A stretch of 27,947 nucleotides of DNA from Gemmatimonadales bacterium UBA7835 (GTDB lineage: Bacteria; Gemmatimonadota; Gemmatimonadetes; Longimicrobiales; Gaopeijiaceae), in the NCBI GenBank assembly GCA_002500925.1, contig DLTN01000011.1, forward strand, positions 1,339 to 29,285, in the 5' to 3' direction. Made by a program: the position numbers and the translations under genes. This document shows positions 17,462 to 25,815 of the stretch, piece after piece. Position 1 is the first letter of the stretch; each line of letters starts with the position of its first letter. The notes under the pieces were generated by a model, which was given only the letters and a program-made list of their open reading frames with translations, ran no database searches and was not told where the DNA came from.

Positions 17462-18987
17462 GCTAGAGGCACCGACTGGCCCGCCTGTACGAAGGCGTGC
17501 TCGTACATAAAGAGTGAGACCAGCGCCGCGCCAGCCGAAATCAACGGTGTTGACGTTGCGAAGGCTAGTGCGACCAAACCAAGAGGCATCGCAACCCAGA
17601 AGAGGTGAGCGTATGCTCCCCTAGTCATGGCGCGAGCAGCAAGTTTGGCATGGGCTGTTGGGTGGCCCATTGATGCTTCGCCCAGTGCCATCACGAGATG
17701 GGTGCCAAGCGAGAGGCGGAAAAAGGCGCTTACGGAATCAGGAGGTCCGGGGTCCCCTGAGACCAACATTATGACAGCTGCGCCTGCAACCAATGCTTGA
17801 ACAAGCAAGTGAGCGGGAAGGAGTGGGCTTTGCCAGAGATCTCTAGCACGCGCCTGTGCAAATAGGTATGCCGTATATATCGCCGTCATGATGGCAAGCG
17901 GTGCCCCTACCCAACCGAGTGCCGGAGTCAGATCTCCACGACCCAGAAGCGTCACTCCTAGGTGGATAGCCAAAAGTCCACCATAGCCGGTGATGATAAA
18001 CCCTCCTCGAACCAGCCAGCTTCTCCACTGTGGCTTTAGGAGCACCATCCAGAAGCGCTCCGGGTGTTCAAGATCCCAGATCAGTAGACCACCGGTGAGT
18101 ATCAGTCCGACCATGGCCAAAAAAGGTGCTTGAAGACCCCAAAGTTCACCGGTGAAGGGCAAAAGGCCGAGCCACCCAAGCAACAGTGGAACGAGGTATG
18201 CACCTGCCGCTATCGACTTCGTGAAGGTGTACGCACTCACCCGCCAGTCCCAAGGAGCCCTGTGGATCACATCGTAGCTTAGGACAGCTGCGGCCGAAGA
18301 ATTATGCGAGCCCGGGTGGCCAGACGGCACTTGGTGAGGAACATCACCCTGCTCACTCCACATAAAGAGTCCCCCGTCAGGGCGTCTCGCCGCGAGAGGA
18401 TCTAGGGTGACTTGGTCAGCTCCCTTATAAAAGACCTTAGGACGTGTCTCTTTTTCAGGCCTGCGCACCGCAACCGCTTCACGATTCACTATCTGGCTTA
18501 CCTTGGACAACGGATCGTTCATGTCACCGACGAGGAGTGCCTCGGATGGACAAACCACCACACATGCAGGCTCGAGCCCCACGTCCAAGCGGTGAGCGCA
18601 GAAGTTGCACTTCTCGGCCGATTTATCCTCTGGATTAATAAAGATGGCATCGTAAGGGCAGGCCGCGATACAGGCCTTACAGCCTATACATATAGACTTG
18701 TCGAAGTCGACTATGCCGTCCGCCCTCTGATGCATCGCCGCCGTTGGGCACGCTGTTACACACGGCGCATCCTCGCATTGGTTACAGCGGGTGACCTGAA
18801 AAGATCTGCGTACGTTGGGGAAATAACCTGTATCTACGTACTTCACGTACGTGCGTGTCACCGATAGTGGGACCTCATTCTCGGATTTACACGCAGTCGT
18901 GCAGGCATGGCACCCAATACACCGGGTGTGGTCAATGACTTTTGCCCACAAGGGCTCTGTTCTGGTGTCGGATGTAGTGATGGTCAT
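17458..18987 (-). CDS. Fused four-cluster ferredoxin and NrfD-type quinone-interacting membrane subunit (SoeB-SoeC-like fusion)
   Basis: 509 residues. The N-terminal 160 contain sixteen cysteines in four groups: Cys23/26/29/33, Cys68/71/76/80, Cys100/103/106/110 and Cys127/130/142/146, the DmsB/PsrB/NrfC pattern for four [4Fe-4S] clusters. A linker with HQVPSGHPGSHNSSAA leads to an NrfD-family domain from about residue 230, with eight or so helices and the typical WDLEHPERFWMVLLKPQW stretch. These are separate proteins in classic PsrBC or SoeBC systems, so this is a fusion of electron-transfer and membrane-anchor parts. No signal peptide is present, which places the FeS domain in the cytoplasm. 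Its stop overlaps the start of the catalytic subunit (ATGA). Confidence 0.9.
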   Translation of the reverse strand: MTITTSDTRTEPLWAKVIDHTRCIGCHACTTACKSENEVPLSVTRTYVKYVDTGYFPNVRRSFQVTRCNQCEDAPCVTACPTAAMHQRADGIVDFDKSICIGCKACIAACPYDAIFINPEDKSAEKCNFCAHRLDVGLEPACVVVCPSEALLVGDMNDPLSKVSQIVNREAVAVRRPEKETRPKVFYKGADQVTLDPLAARRPDGGLFMWSEQGDVPHQVPSGHPGSHNSSAAAVLSYDVIHRAPWDWRVSAYTFTKSIAAGAYLVPLLLGWLGLLPFTGELWGLQAPFLAMVGLILTGGLLIWDLEHPERFWMVLLKPQWRSWLVRGGFIITGYGGLLAIHLGVTLLGRGDLTPALGWVGAPLAIMTAIYTAYLFAQARARDLWQSPLLPAHLLVQALVAGAAVIMLVSGDPGPPDSVSAFFRLSLGTHLVMALGEASMGHPTAHAKLAARAMTRGAYAHLFWVAMPLGLVALAFATSTPLISAGAALVSLFMYEHAFVQAGQSVPLA

Positions 18988-19062
18988 ACCGCTGGTGTAG
19001 TTGTCCTCAGCCGCTCAATCTACCGTAAGTATCACAGTGCTGCAGAGAACCACCCGAAGTCT

Positions 19063-19452
19063 TTACCCCACTAGGTCGTCTACTAGGAACAAGTCGGTCA
19101 ACACAGCTCTCAGATGCATGTTCGCGTTTAAGTTGTCTATTAGCTGAGAGCTTATGCCTGATCTCGCAGCTACCAACTGCACAGCACTCAAGGCAGCAGC
19201 AGCGTCACGTCTCACTACGGAGGTCATCTCATCCCAAGCATCTCTCGGCTCCTGATCTGACACTGCTTCGGCGACAGTGTCTGCCAGACCTTCAAGTGCG
19301 TCTTCGAGCTTGGTGAGAAATTCCCGAAGCTCGGCCCCGGATTTCGCTCCCTCGTCCGTTGTGCGCCCCTGCGCCGCATAAGCCAGGAAGAACTCATAGC
19401 TCGACTCGATAGAGTCTATACGTTGCTTCACTTCGTTCTTAGCGTCGGACAC
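19063..19452 (-). CDS. Small helical protein of unknown function
   Basis: 129 residues, acidic and almost wholly helical by composition, with no signal peptide, membrane segment or cysteine. The GTG start at 19452 follows GGAGAG, a good ribosome site. It sits 53 bases after the cytochrome b gene of the Xdh-type complex and 75 bases before the FeS/NrfD fusion. The heptad-like runs (LREFLTKLEDALEGLADTVAEAV) suggest a helical bundle, perhaps a chaperone or assembly factor for one of the flanking molybdoenzymes. I do not recognise the family and that role is only a guess. Confidence 0.6.
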   Translation of the reverse strand: MSDAKNEVKQRIDSIESSYEFFLAYAAQGRTTDEGAKSGAELREFLTKLEDALEGLADTVAEAVSDQEPRDAWDEMTSVVRRDAAAALSAVQLVAARSGISSQLIDNLNANMHLRAVLTDLFLVDDLVG

Positions 19453-19505
19453 GATCTCTCCGGAAAATCGATAGGATTCAGTGACTCACAAGATGACTTC
19501 TAGAA

Positions 19506-20387
19506 CTAATCCTCTCGCTTGGCGCTGGGGATCTGTTCGGCCACGGCGCCCGTTCCTGGAGTTGTGCCGTCCACAGACTTCATACCACCATCTGTTACAA
19601 CCCACTTTGCCGGATCGAAGTGCTCAAGATAGTGCTCCCGATCAATCCAACCACGAACCATAGACCATGTGATCCACCTTTTCTCTGGCCTAAGCGCAAA
19701 GTATATGTGTGAGGCTACCAATAGAATTAGTGATACACCCGAAAGACCGTGCACCACATACATCACTCCCCACGTTGTGTCACTGAACAGATACGGATTT
19801 CTCGTCCATAACGGAGTGTCTATTCGCACCATCATTAGGACACCCGTGATAATCGCAGCTAACGACACCACAACGATCACATGGTGATACATGCGGTGAT
19901 CGAACGGGTACTTCCCAGCTTTCGGTGGCGCAGGTGCCTCCGGTGAAAGTATGTGCTTGAGCGTCGCAACGCCCTCGCTCACTCCGAGCTGGAACATCGA
20001 CCAGAAATCTTGCCACCCAATCGCATGAATGACGTGGTACACAACTGTCAGAATTAGTAGGACACCGGCCTGCCAGTGCAGATCTACCCAGTTAAACTGC
20101 AATCCCATCACTGGCACGAAGGCCGTGACAAGAAGCACTAGCATCGCGATCGACATCACCCAATGGAATGCTCTGGATGCAAAAGAGTGTCGCTCTATTT
20201 TTTCCGGGATACCAGCAGGAACATCCGCCGGAGGTTCGTGTGCCTCCTCCTTCCTCATACGAACCCATAGAGCATGTCCGATCACGAAGGCAACCGCTGC
20301 TATCACAGCACTCCACATCAAATCCCATGAAACTCCGATGAGTACATCCTGACCCCACGGGTTCGCAGCCCGGCGCCAAAGATCCAT
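19506..20387 (-). CDS. Membrane cytochrome b (b561 / FdnI-like), quinone-reducing anchor
   Basis: 293 residues with about five hydrophobic helices. Histidines are well placed for two b hemes: RAFHWVMSIAML, VVYHVIHAIGWQ, MYHHVIVVVSLA and VVHGLSGVSLILLVASHIYF. The pattern fits Ni-Fe hydrogenase / formate dehydrogenase cytochrome b subunits, which carry electrons from periplasmic dehydrogenases to quinone. The ATG at 20387 shares one base with the stop of the FAD subunit gene (TGATG) and has AGGAG nine bases upstream, so the two are tightly coupled. This makes it the membrane partner of the Xdh-type enzyme encoded just before it. Confidence 0.85.
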   Translation of the reverse strand: MDLWRRAANPWGQDVLIGVSWDLMWSAVIAAVAFVIGHALWVRMRKEEAHEPPADVPAGIPEKIERHSFASRAFHWVMSIAMLVLLVTAFVPVMGLQFNWVDLHWQAGVLLILTVVYHVIHAIGWQDFWSMFQLGVSEGVATLKHILSPEAPAPPKAGKYPFDHRMYHHVIVVVSLAAIITGVLMMVRIDTPLWTRNPYLFSDTTWGVMYVVHGLSGVSLILLVASHIYFALRPEKRWITWSMVRGWIDREHYLEHFDPAKWVVTDGGMKSVDGTTPGTGAVAEQIPSAKRED

Positions 20388-21385
20388 CAGGAGACACTCC
20401 TAACTGCACGGCGGACGAGATTTCTCATCATTGCGACTTTGTAATCATTATGTCGGAGTGGACGGGCACCCTGGATCGCTAGCTCTCCTGCGGCACTCGC
20501 CGTCGACTCATCACCCGATGTCCCCTGCACCAATCGCTCTACTGCGTCCAAACGGACTGGAAACGGCGCTACACCATTAACAGAAATTCGGGCTTCCTCG
20601 ATTTTACCCTCTGACTTACGGAACGCCGCAGCAACGCTAACTAGTTGGAAATCCCAAGACCCGCGATCTCGAATCTTCTCATAGTAGAAGTCGGCATCAG
20701 CCCACCTCGCCGGAATATGGATCCGCGTGAGAAGGTCCTGGGACTTCATCACAGTCATCCGCGTGATGTCTATTGCAGGACCAATAAAGAAGTCCTCGGC
20801 ATCGTGAACAGTCGAGCCCCCGTTGCTTTCTACGACCATCTTTGCGTCTACCGCAATCAGTGCCGGCGCAGTATCCGAAGGGTTCACCGCCACACAACGA
20901 CTCCTCCCCATTATGCAATGCTCACGGTTCATCGCCTGAGGGGCTGCCGCATAGCAGGTGTTACCCCCCGCGCGATAGCATGGCCAGCCGCTTCGGTAAT
21001 ACCAGCACCTTGTATCCTGGGAAACATTTCCGCCCAAGGTCCCTTGATTTCGAATCTGAGGTGTTGCCACGTGACGCGCTGCGTCAGCTAGAACAGAAAA
21101 CCCCGAGCGCACCCTCTCGTCTCGTTCTATCTCTGTGAGAGAGGTCATTGCCCCGATCTCAATTCCATCTTCTACGTCACGGATTCCTGTGAGTTCAGAA
21201 ATGCCACCGAGATCAACTACGGCCGAAGGCCGCTTAACTCGATCCTTGAACCAGTCGAACGAGTCCAGCCCTCCAGCCAGAACCCACGCCTGCCCACGGT
21301 GCTCGTCGAGAAGCTCTAGTGCATCACCCACGGTCGTCGGCTGAAAAAGCTCGAACGCCGGGATCATATCTCTGATCTTCGCCAT
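20387..21385 (-). CDS. FAD subunit of xanthine-dehydrogenase family (PaoB/CoxM type) with extra cysteine cluster
   Basis: 332 residues. The FAD-binding PCMH domain shows WVLAGGLDSFDWF, the GAMTSLTEIE stretch and TPQIRNQGTLGGNVSQDTRC, followed by NPSDTAPALIAVDA. Between these lies an insertion with Cys127, Cys136, Cys144, Cys157 and Cys164 (CWYYRSGWPCYRAGGNTC ... HCIMGRSRC). Comparable insertions in E. coli PaoB and in 4-hydroxybenzoyl-CoA reductase hold an additional [4Fe-4S] cluster. It passes electrons between the 2Fe-2S subunit and its acceptor. The ATG at 21385 has AGGAGAGG upstream. It has no export signal of its own and is probably carried out by the Tat-bearing small subunit. Confidence 0.92.
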   Translation of the reverse strand: MAKIRDMIPAFELFQPTTVGDALELLDEHRGQAWVLAGGLDSFDWFKDRVKRPSAVVDLGGISELTGIRDVEDGIEIGAMTSLTEIERDERVRSGFSVLADAARHVATPQIRNQGTLGGNVSQDTRCWYYRSGWPCYRAGGNTCYAAAPQAMNREHCIMGRSRCVAVNPSDTAPALIAVDAKMVVESNGGSTVHDAEDFFIGPAIDITRMTVMKSQDLLTRIHIPARWADADFYYEKIRDRGSWDFQLVSVAAAFRKSEGKIEEARISVNGVAPFPVRLDAVERLVQGTSGDESTASAAGELAIQGARPLRHNDYKVAMMRNLVRRAVRSVS

Positions 21386-21398
21386 GTCTCGTCCTCTC

Positions 21399-23786
21399 CT
21401 AACCGACGTGCTGTTCTAGGCGACCGTACATCGGTCGACCTTCGATCTCAGCGAGCAGGACATCCGGTGTGAGTGGGGTCCTGCACACGCAACGTCCTCC
21501 CATCGCATCTGCAATGGCCGACGTCAGTGCAGCAGCACCCGCACCCACAGGTGGCTCACCGATTCCCTTTGCCCCAACTGGATCCTGTGGATCGGGAATG
21601 CCCACTGCACCCCACTTCAGGTCGGCAGGAATGTCTAAAAAACCTGGCGGTCGAGCTGTATAGAAACGGTTCGCAAACGGCACACCCCACTGCGGGTCGA
21701 ATACCCACCTCTGGGTCATTGCCATACCCATACCTTGGATGCTTCCGCCGAAAACCTGTGCACCCAAGCTTCGGGGGTGAATCACAGTCCCACAATCCGT
21801 AACACCCACGTACTCCTTCAGCTCTACCATACCGGTTTCTTCATCGAGTTCGACCATCGCAAAACCCGCAACCCATGAGTAGATATTACCTTCCCCGCCA
21901 TAGTTGTCCCGGGCGATTCCCATCAGACCTTCGCCTGCAAGTATCTGAGCGGCCGGGACAGTCTGCGCATGAACATCATCAGGGAGGACTTCACCGGAGT
22001 ACTCACCACCCATAGCAATCGCACGTTCCGCGATCCGACCGAGAGTCATCGTCCCTCCCGGCCCACTGACCCGCCCTGAGTCGACACTGTAAGACGAAGC
22101 TGAACCTCCCAGAGCTGCCGCCGCCACTTCCCGGATTTTCCTGAGCGCGTCGGTCGCAGCTGCATGGTTGGCCCGCGTGTGCGCGGTCGTCGTTTGTGAT
22201 CCTGCTTGAACGGTTGACCGCGGATACGCCCGCGCCGAGTTCCCCCATACAATCTCTACGTCTTTCCAATTGTACCCGAGCAGCTCTGCGGCGGGGCGAG
22301 CCGTGTCAGCGATAGAATGAGTCCCTAAATTACCTATCCCTTGGTGCACGTAGAGCTTGCCATCAGGACGGATGATCATCATACCATCACGGCCGCGAGA
22401 TCCTGCGGTGTAGGGTGAGAGACCAATACCGACACCTGTAACTTTCGAGCCGTTTCGCTTTCCTGAAATGGCTAATTTGGCGTCCCAGTCAAACATCTCC
22501 CTCCCTTGATCTAGCGCTTCTACCGCGTGCACACTCGTGAGCGTTGCGTTACGCGGGCCGAATTGCACATCTCCGCGTGGAGCATTCATGCGGTGTATCT
22601 CGAAGCGGTCAACACCAAGTTCCCGACCTGCCTTTTCAAGGATCGGTTCCATCATCGAAATGATTTGCGCACCACCCGGACCGCGCTGAGCAGCCTTTGG
22701 TGGGGTATTCGTGTACATGGACACTCCACGAAAACGCATGTTTTGTGGTGTGTACGTCAGGTCTGCGATCATCCCAGCGGTGTTGAAGTCACCGGCTCCG
22801 TAGGGACCACTCTCCTGGACTATGATCAAGTCAATGGCATTGCACTTCCCGTCCTGCAAGAAGCCCATCTTTAGCCACGTTTGAAAACCCGGCCGCGCCC
22901 GGCCTACATAGTTCTCTTCATATCTCGTGATCCGGAGCATGACCGGACGATTGATTTTCCTACTAAACAGTGCCGGGATCTGCATCACTGTCGTCCCAGC
23001 GATCTTGGACCCAAAACCTCCGCCACAATATTCAGACACGAGATTTATGTTCTCAGGGTCAATCTGGAGGGCCCCTGCAAGGGCAAACTTAGTCTGCTGT
23101 GAACTCTGAGTAGAAACGAATGCGTGAAGCGTCTCACCTTCCCAGTAGGCCATATTGGAGCGAGGCTCCATGGGGTGGTGGGTCAGCGACTGGTGAACGA
23201 TCGTCTCTTCCAAAACGAGGGCTGATTCCGCGAACGCAGACTCTGGATCACCCTTAGTCCACTCGACCGGACACGATGGATCGGGCATCTCGCCAGCGTC
23301 CACCTTAGCGAAGTCCGTATTCGTCCACTTGAAATCGCTCCACCCATCCTGACCCGAGAACTGGTTTCCGTCCACATACGCGTTCGGGCCACCCGGGCGG
23401 AGGCTTTCGAGAGGATCAATAACAAATGGGAGTGGTTCGAAGTCGATTTCGATGGCTTCGATGGCAGCCGCAGCGGTTTCTTCATCCACGGCAGCTACAG
23501 CGAGAATCGGTTCCCCTTCGTACCGAGGTGTGTCCGTCAAACACGCCTCTCGCGGACCATCACGCGATGGAACTTCATCCGCCCTGAGAATGTCTATAAC
23601 ACCCTCCATCGCGAGTGCTCGACTCGCATCGACCCTGCGTACTCGAGCGTGGGGCATAGGTGAGAGAAGCAGCTTAGCAAACACCATGCCCGGTGCTCGA
23701 AAATCTTCAGCGTATCTGGCGCGTCCCGTGATCTTCGCGTGGAGATCTGGTGGCGCGATGTCGGCTCCTACCAGTCGTTCGGCCAT
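21399..23786 (-). CDS. Molybdopterin-binding catalytic subunit, xanthine dehydrogenase / aldehyde oxidase family
   Basis: 795 residues from the ATG at 23786, which has AAGGAG upstream; the frame runs on to 23834 but that part overlaps the small-subunit gene. The N-terminal a/b hammerhead domain (ITGRARYAEDF, VFAKLLLSPMPHARV) is followed by the Mo-pterin domains with STQSSQQTKFALAGAL, YCGGGFGSKIAG, AAQRGPGGAQ and the C-terminal GAKGIGEPPVGAGAAAL, whose Glu is the catalytic base of the family. It hydroxylates an aldehyde or N-heterocycle using water. The exact substrate cannot be read. The gene order FeS-Mo-FAD-cytochrome b, with a Tat signal on the FeS subunit, indicates a periplasmic complex. 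Confidence 0.92.
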   Translation of the reverse strand: MAERLVGADIAPPDLHAKITGRARYAEDFRAPGMVFAKLLLSPMPHARVRRVDASRALAMEGVIDILRADEVPSRDGPREACLTDTPRYEGEPILAVAAVDEETAAAAIEAIEIDFEPLPFVIDPLESLRPGGPNAYVDGNQFSGQDGWSDFKWTNTDFAKVDAGEMPDPSCPVEWTKGDPESAFAESALVLEETIVHQSLTHHPMEPRSNMAYWEGETLHAFVSTQSSQQTKFALAGALQIDPENINLVSEYCGGGFGSKIAGTTVMQIPALFSRKINRPVMLRITRYEENYVGRARPGFQTWLKMGFLQDGKCNAIDLIIVQESGPYGAGDFNTAGMIADLTYTPQNMRFRGVSMYTNTPPKAAQRGPGGAQIISMMEPILEKAGRELGVDRFEIHRMNAPRGDVQFGPRNATLTSVHAVEALDQGREMFDWDAKLAISGKRNGSKVTGVGIGLSPYTAGSRGRDGMMIIRPDGKLYVHQGIGNLGTHSIADTARPAAELLGYNWKDVEIVWGNSARAYPRSTVQAGSQTTTAHTRANHAAATDALRKIREVAAAALGGSASSYSVDSGRVSGPGGTMTLGRIAERAIAMGGEYSGEVLPDDVHAQTVPAAQILAGEGLMGIARDNYGGEGNIYSWVAGFAMVELDEETGMVELKEYVGVTDCGTVIHPRSLGAQVFGGSIQGMGMAMTQRWVFDPQWGVPFANRFYTARPPGFLDIPADLKWGAVGIPDPQDPVGAKGIGEPPVGAGAAALTSAIADAMGGRCVCRTPLTPDVLLAEIEGRPMYGRLEQHVG

Positions 23787-23796
23787 AACTTTCTCC

Positions 23797-24429
23797 TTAC
23801 ACGCTGCGTGCGAGCTCAGCAGCTCGCATCGCACAAGTCAGAATCTTGTCGTAGTCGGCACACCGACAGAGGTTACCCGACAAGGCGAGCCGGGCCTCCT
23901 CTCGAGTTGGGTTGGGATTAACCTCGATCATCTCTGTCATAGCCATTATGAAGCCCGGGGCGCAGAAAGCACATTGGAAACCACCTTCTTCCATCACCGC
24001 CTTCTGAACCACCGACAGTTCACCCGTGTCGGCATCTTCCAACCCTTCAATAGTGGCAACTGAGCGACCGCGCACTTGGTGGGTGAGCATTGAGCAACCA
24101 TACTGAGACACCCCGTCAATTAACACTGTACAGGCGCCGCACTCTGCCCTGTCACAGCCTAATTTCGTACCGGTGAGTCCGAGCTTGTATCGCAACGTCA
24201 TAGCCAGAGTCTCATGCGGGAGCACATCCACTCGACGCTCTTGACCATTGACGTTCAGTGTAATCAGACGCTCGGTCGCAGTCTGATAAGTCGCCGCTCC
24301 GAGGAGTGGACTTCCACGGAAGAGGTAGCCAGCCGAAGAGGCGGTGGCACCTGTGGCGATAACACCCTTGATAAACGTGCGGCGAGAGTACTTTTTCTCA
24401 AGCACACTCACGGATTCTGCCTGATCCAT
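23797..24429 (-). CDS. 2Fe-2S subunit of xanthine-dehydrogenase-family enzyme with Tat signal
   Basis: 210 residues. A clear Tat signal, YSRRTFIKGVIATGATASSA (14-33), precedes the domain. The plant-type cluster is held by Cys92, Cys97, Cys100 and Cys112 (GCDRAECGACTVLIDG), and the second, helical-domain cluster by Cys153, Cys156, Cys188 and Cys190 (CAFCAPGF ... GNLCRC). It relays electrons from the Mo site to FAD and, here, probably to the membrane cytochrome. As in PaoABC, only this small subunit has an export signal, so the folded complex is likely exported as a unit. The ATG at 24429 has an ideal AGGAG site six bases upstream, consistent with being the first gene of the operon. Confidence 0.94.
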   Translation of the reverse strand: MDQAESVSVLEKKYSRRTFIKGVIATGATASSAGYLFRGSPLLGAATYQTATERLITLNVNGQERRVDVLPHETLAMTLRYKLGLTGTKLGCDRAECGACTVLIDGVSQYGCSMLTHQVRGRSVATIEGLEDADTGELSVVQKAVMEEGGFQCAFCAPGFIMAMTEMIEVNPNPTREEARLALSGNLCRCADYDKILTCAMRAAELARSV

Positions 24430-24454
24430 CGAGCACTCCTGCTACATGGGGCAC

Positions 24455-24482
24455 ATCATATCCGGAAAGATACGGAGCAAAA
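24455..24482 (-). promoter_or_regulatory. Possible promoter of the Xdh-type operon
   Basis: On the minus strand TTTTGC (24482-24477), 16 bases, then TATGAT (24460-24455) resembles a weak -35/-10 pair about 25 bases before the AGGAG site of the 2Fe-2S gene. It lies in the 118-base gap after the permuted oxidase gene. Pattern evidence only. Confidence 0.3.
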
Positions 24483-24547
24483 GCTGACAGCGCGAGCACA
24501 TTAGGCACTAACAGATCAGGATGTTTCTCGCCTGCAGTCCCTCTTTT

Positions 24548-25693
24548 TTAATCCATCCTGGAAAACAGGTCGATATGGGCTTCCACGATCCTACGCAACG
24601 CATCCGGATCAGGATCTAAACTCCAATCACCCTCAACACTGGTCCCACCGAGTGCTACGCCATCTCTCCTCGGCAACATATGGACAAAACCACCAGCGGT
24701 CTGAGACGCCGCTCCAAATGTGGAGTAGTCAACCTCCTTCTGCGGCATGAGAAGTGTTAGCTGACCCTTAAGAGGCGTGAGTTCCCCATCACCCACGAGA
24801 GCTTTGGCTCCAAGCCCGGTACAGTTCACTATGACCGACTCGGGTAACACAGAAAGGCTTCGCTGCGACTCAAAACGCCGAATAACGATACGACCCCTCG
24901 CTTTTCGAACGTCGTCAACAAGACGATCTAGGTACATCGACGGTTCGATCCGCATGGAAGGACGCTCTACAGCATAACGCGTTGGGAAAGGATGTTGCCC
25001 GGGCCCGTATATAGAGGAACCGACTCGGAGATCCTCAGGAAGGAGTCGATTCTCTCCACCGACGTCGTTCTCGGGTGGGGAGTCCTGAAGCGAATACCCT
25101 TCAATCCAAGAGATACCATATCCGCGTCCTACTAATAACTGGAGTTGGTGCCACGAAATCCGCGCTGCCCTTCTGAATTGCTCGTCCCACAGCAAGGTAC
25201 GAAGGTCTCTATCCACCAATCCTGAAGTCGGAGTCCAGCTTGCAAGCGACATGTTCGATGTCGTATTCGGCGGCACGTCCTTCGCATATATAGTGACCTC
25301 GAAACCACGTCGCTGAAGCTGGATCGCAGTTGTCAGACCCACTACACCACATCCTATGACCGCCACCTGCCTCTCCGAGCGCTCAGCCGCCATTTCAGCT
25401 GCGATATATCCCGTCCCCCATGACAGAGACATCCCAGAACCACCGTGCCCGTAGTTGTGGATGAGCAACTTTTCTCCCAAGCGCTCAGGCCTCAGTAGAA
25501 ACCCGGATGGACGATAGGGCCTAAGGCCAACCGTCGTTCGGATGACCCGCTCCCAGCCGGCATCGACGGGCTCGAGCCGGCGGACTCGGCGAACATCGCC
25601 GGCATTAACCGGAGGGAGGGACCCGGTACAACTCGCCATCCCAATGCTCGCGAGACCTAAGCCACTCATCTTTAGCATTGATCTTCGATCCAT
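24548..25693 (-). CDS. D-amino-acid-oxidase-family FAD oxidoreductase, apparently circularly permuted, with lipoprotein/Tat signal
   Basis: 381 residues. The leader MDRRSMLKMSGLGLASIGMASC combines a Tat-like RRSMLK with a possible lipobox (Cys22). Next comes VGLRPYRPSG (55-64) and HNYGHGGSGMSLSWG (79-93), which in D-amino-acid oxidases form the C-terminal end. Only then comes the FAD Rossmann motif VIGCGVVGLTTAI (112-124), which normally opens the protein. The frame ends with GGTSVEGDWSLDPDPDALR and a short helix, just where the RPxRP block would normally follow. All expected parts are present once, in permuted order. The ATG at 25693 has GAGGG upstream. The family oxidises D-amino acids or similar amines; the substrate here is unknown. 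A separate transcription unit or the leader of the Xdh operon are both possible. Confidence 0.85.
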   Translation of the reverse strand: MDRRSMLKMSGLGLASIGMASCTGSLPPVNAGDVRRVRRLEPVDAGWERVIRTTVGLRPYRPSGFLLRPERLGEKLLIHNYGHGGSGMSLSWGTGYIAAEMAAERSERQVAVIGCGVVGLTTAIQLQRRGFEVTIYAKDVPPNTTSNMSLASWTPTSGLVDRDLRTLLWDEQFRRAARISWHQLQLLVGRGYGISWIEGYSLQDSPPENDVGGENRLLPEDLRVGSSIYGPGQHPFPTRYAVERPSMRIEPSMYLDRLVDDVRKARGRIVIRRFESQRSLSVLPESVIVNCTGLGAKALVGDGELTPLKGQLTLLMPQKEVDYSTFGAASQTAGGFVHMLPRRDGVALGGTSVEGDWSLDPDPDALRRIVEAHIDLFSRMD

Positions 25694-25815
25694 AAGACCC
25701 TCTTACCTTGCTACGATTCTCAGACACCACCCGGACTGAATTCGCAGACCTACTGAATGAAAGGGGCAAGACGCCTTTACTGTCACTGCAGAAGCCGAGC
25801 CTCGACTTTGACCAG

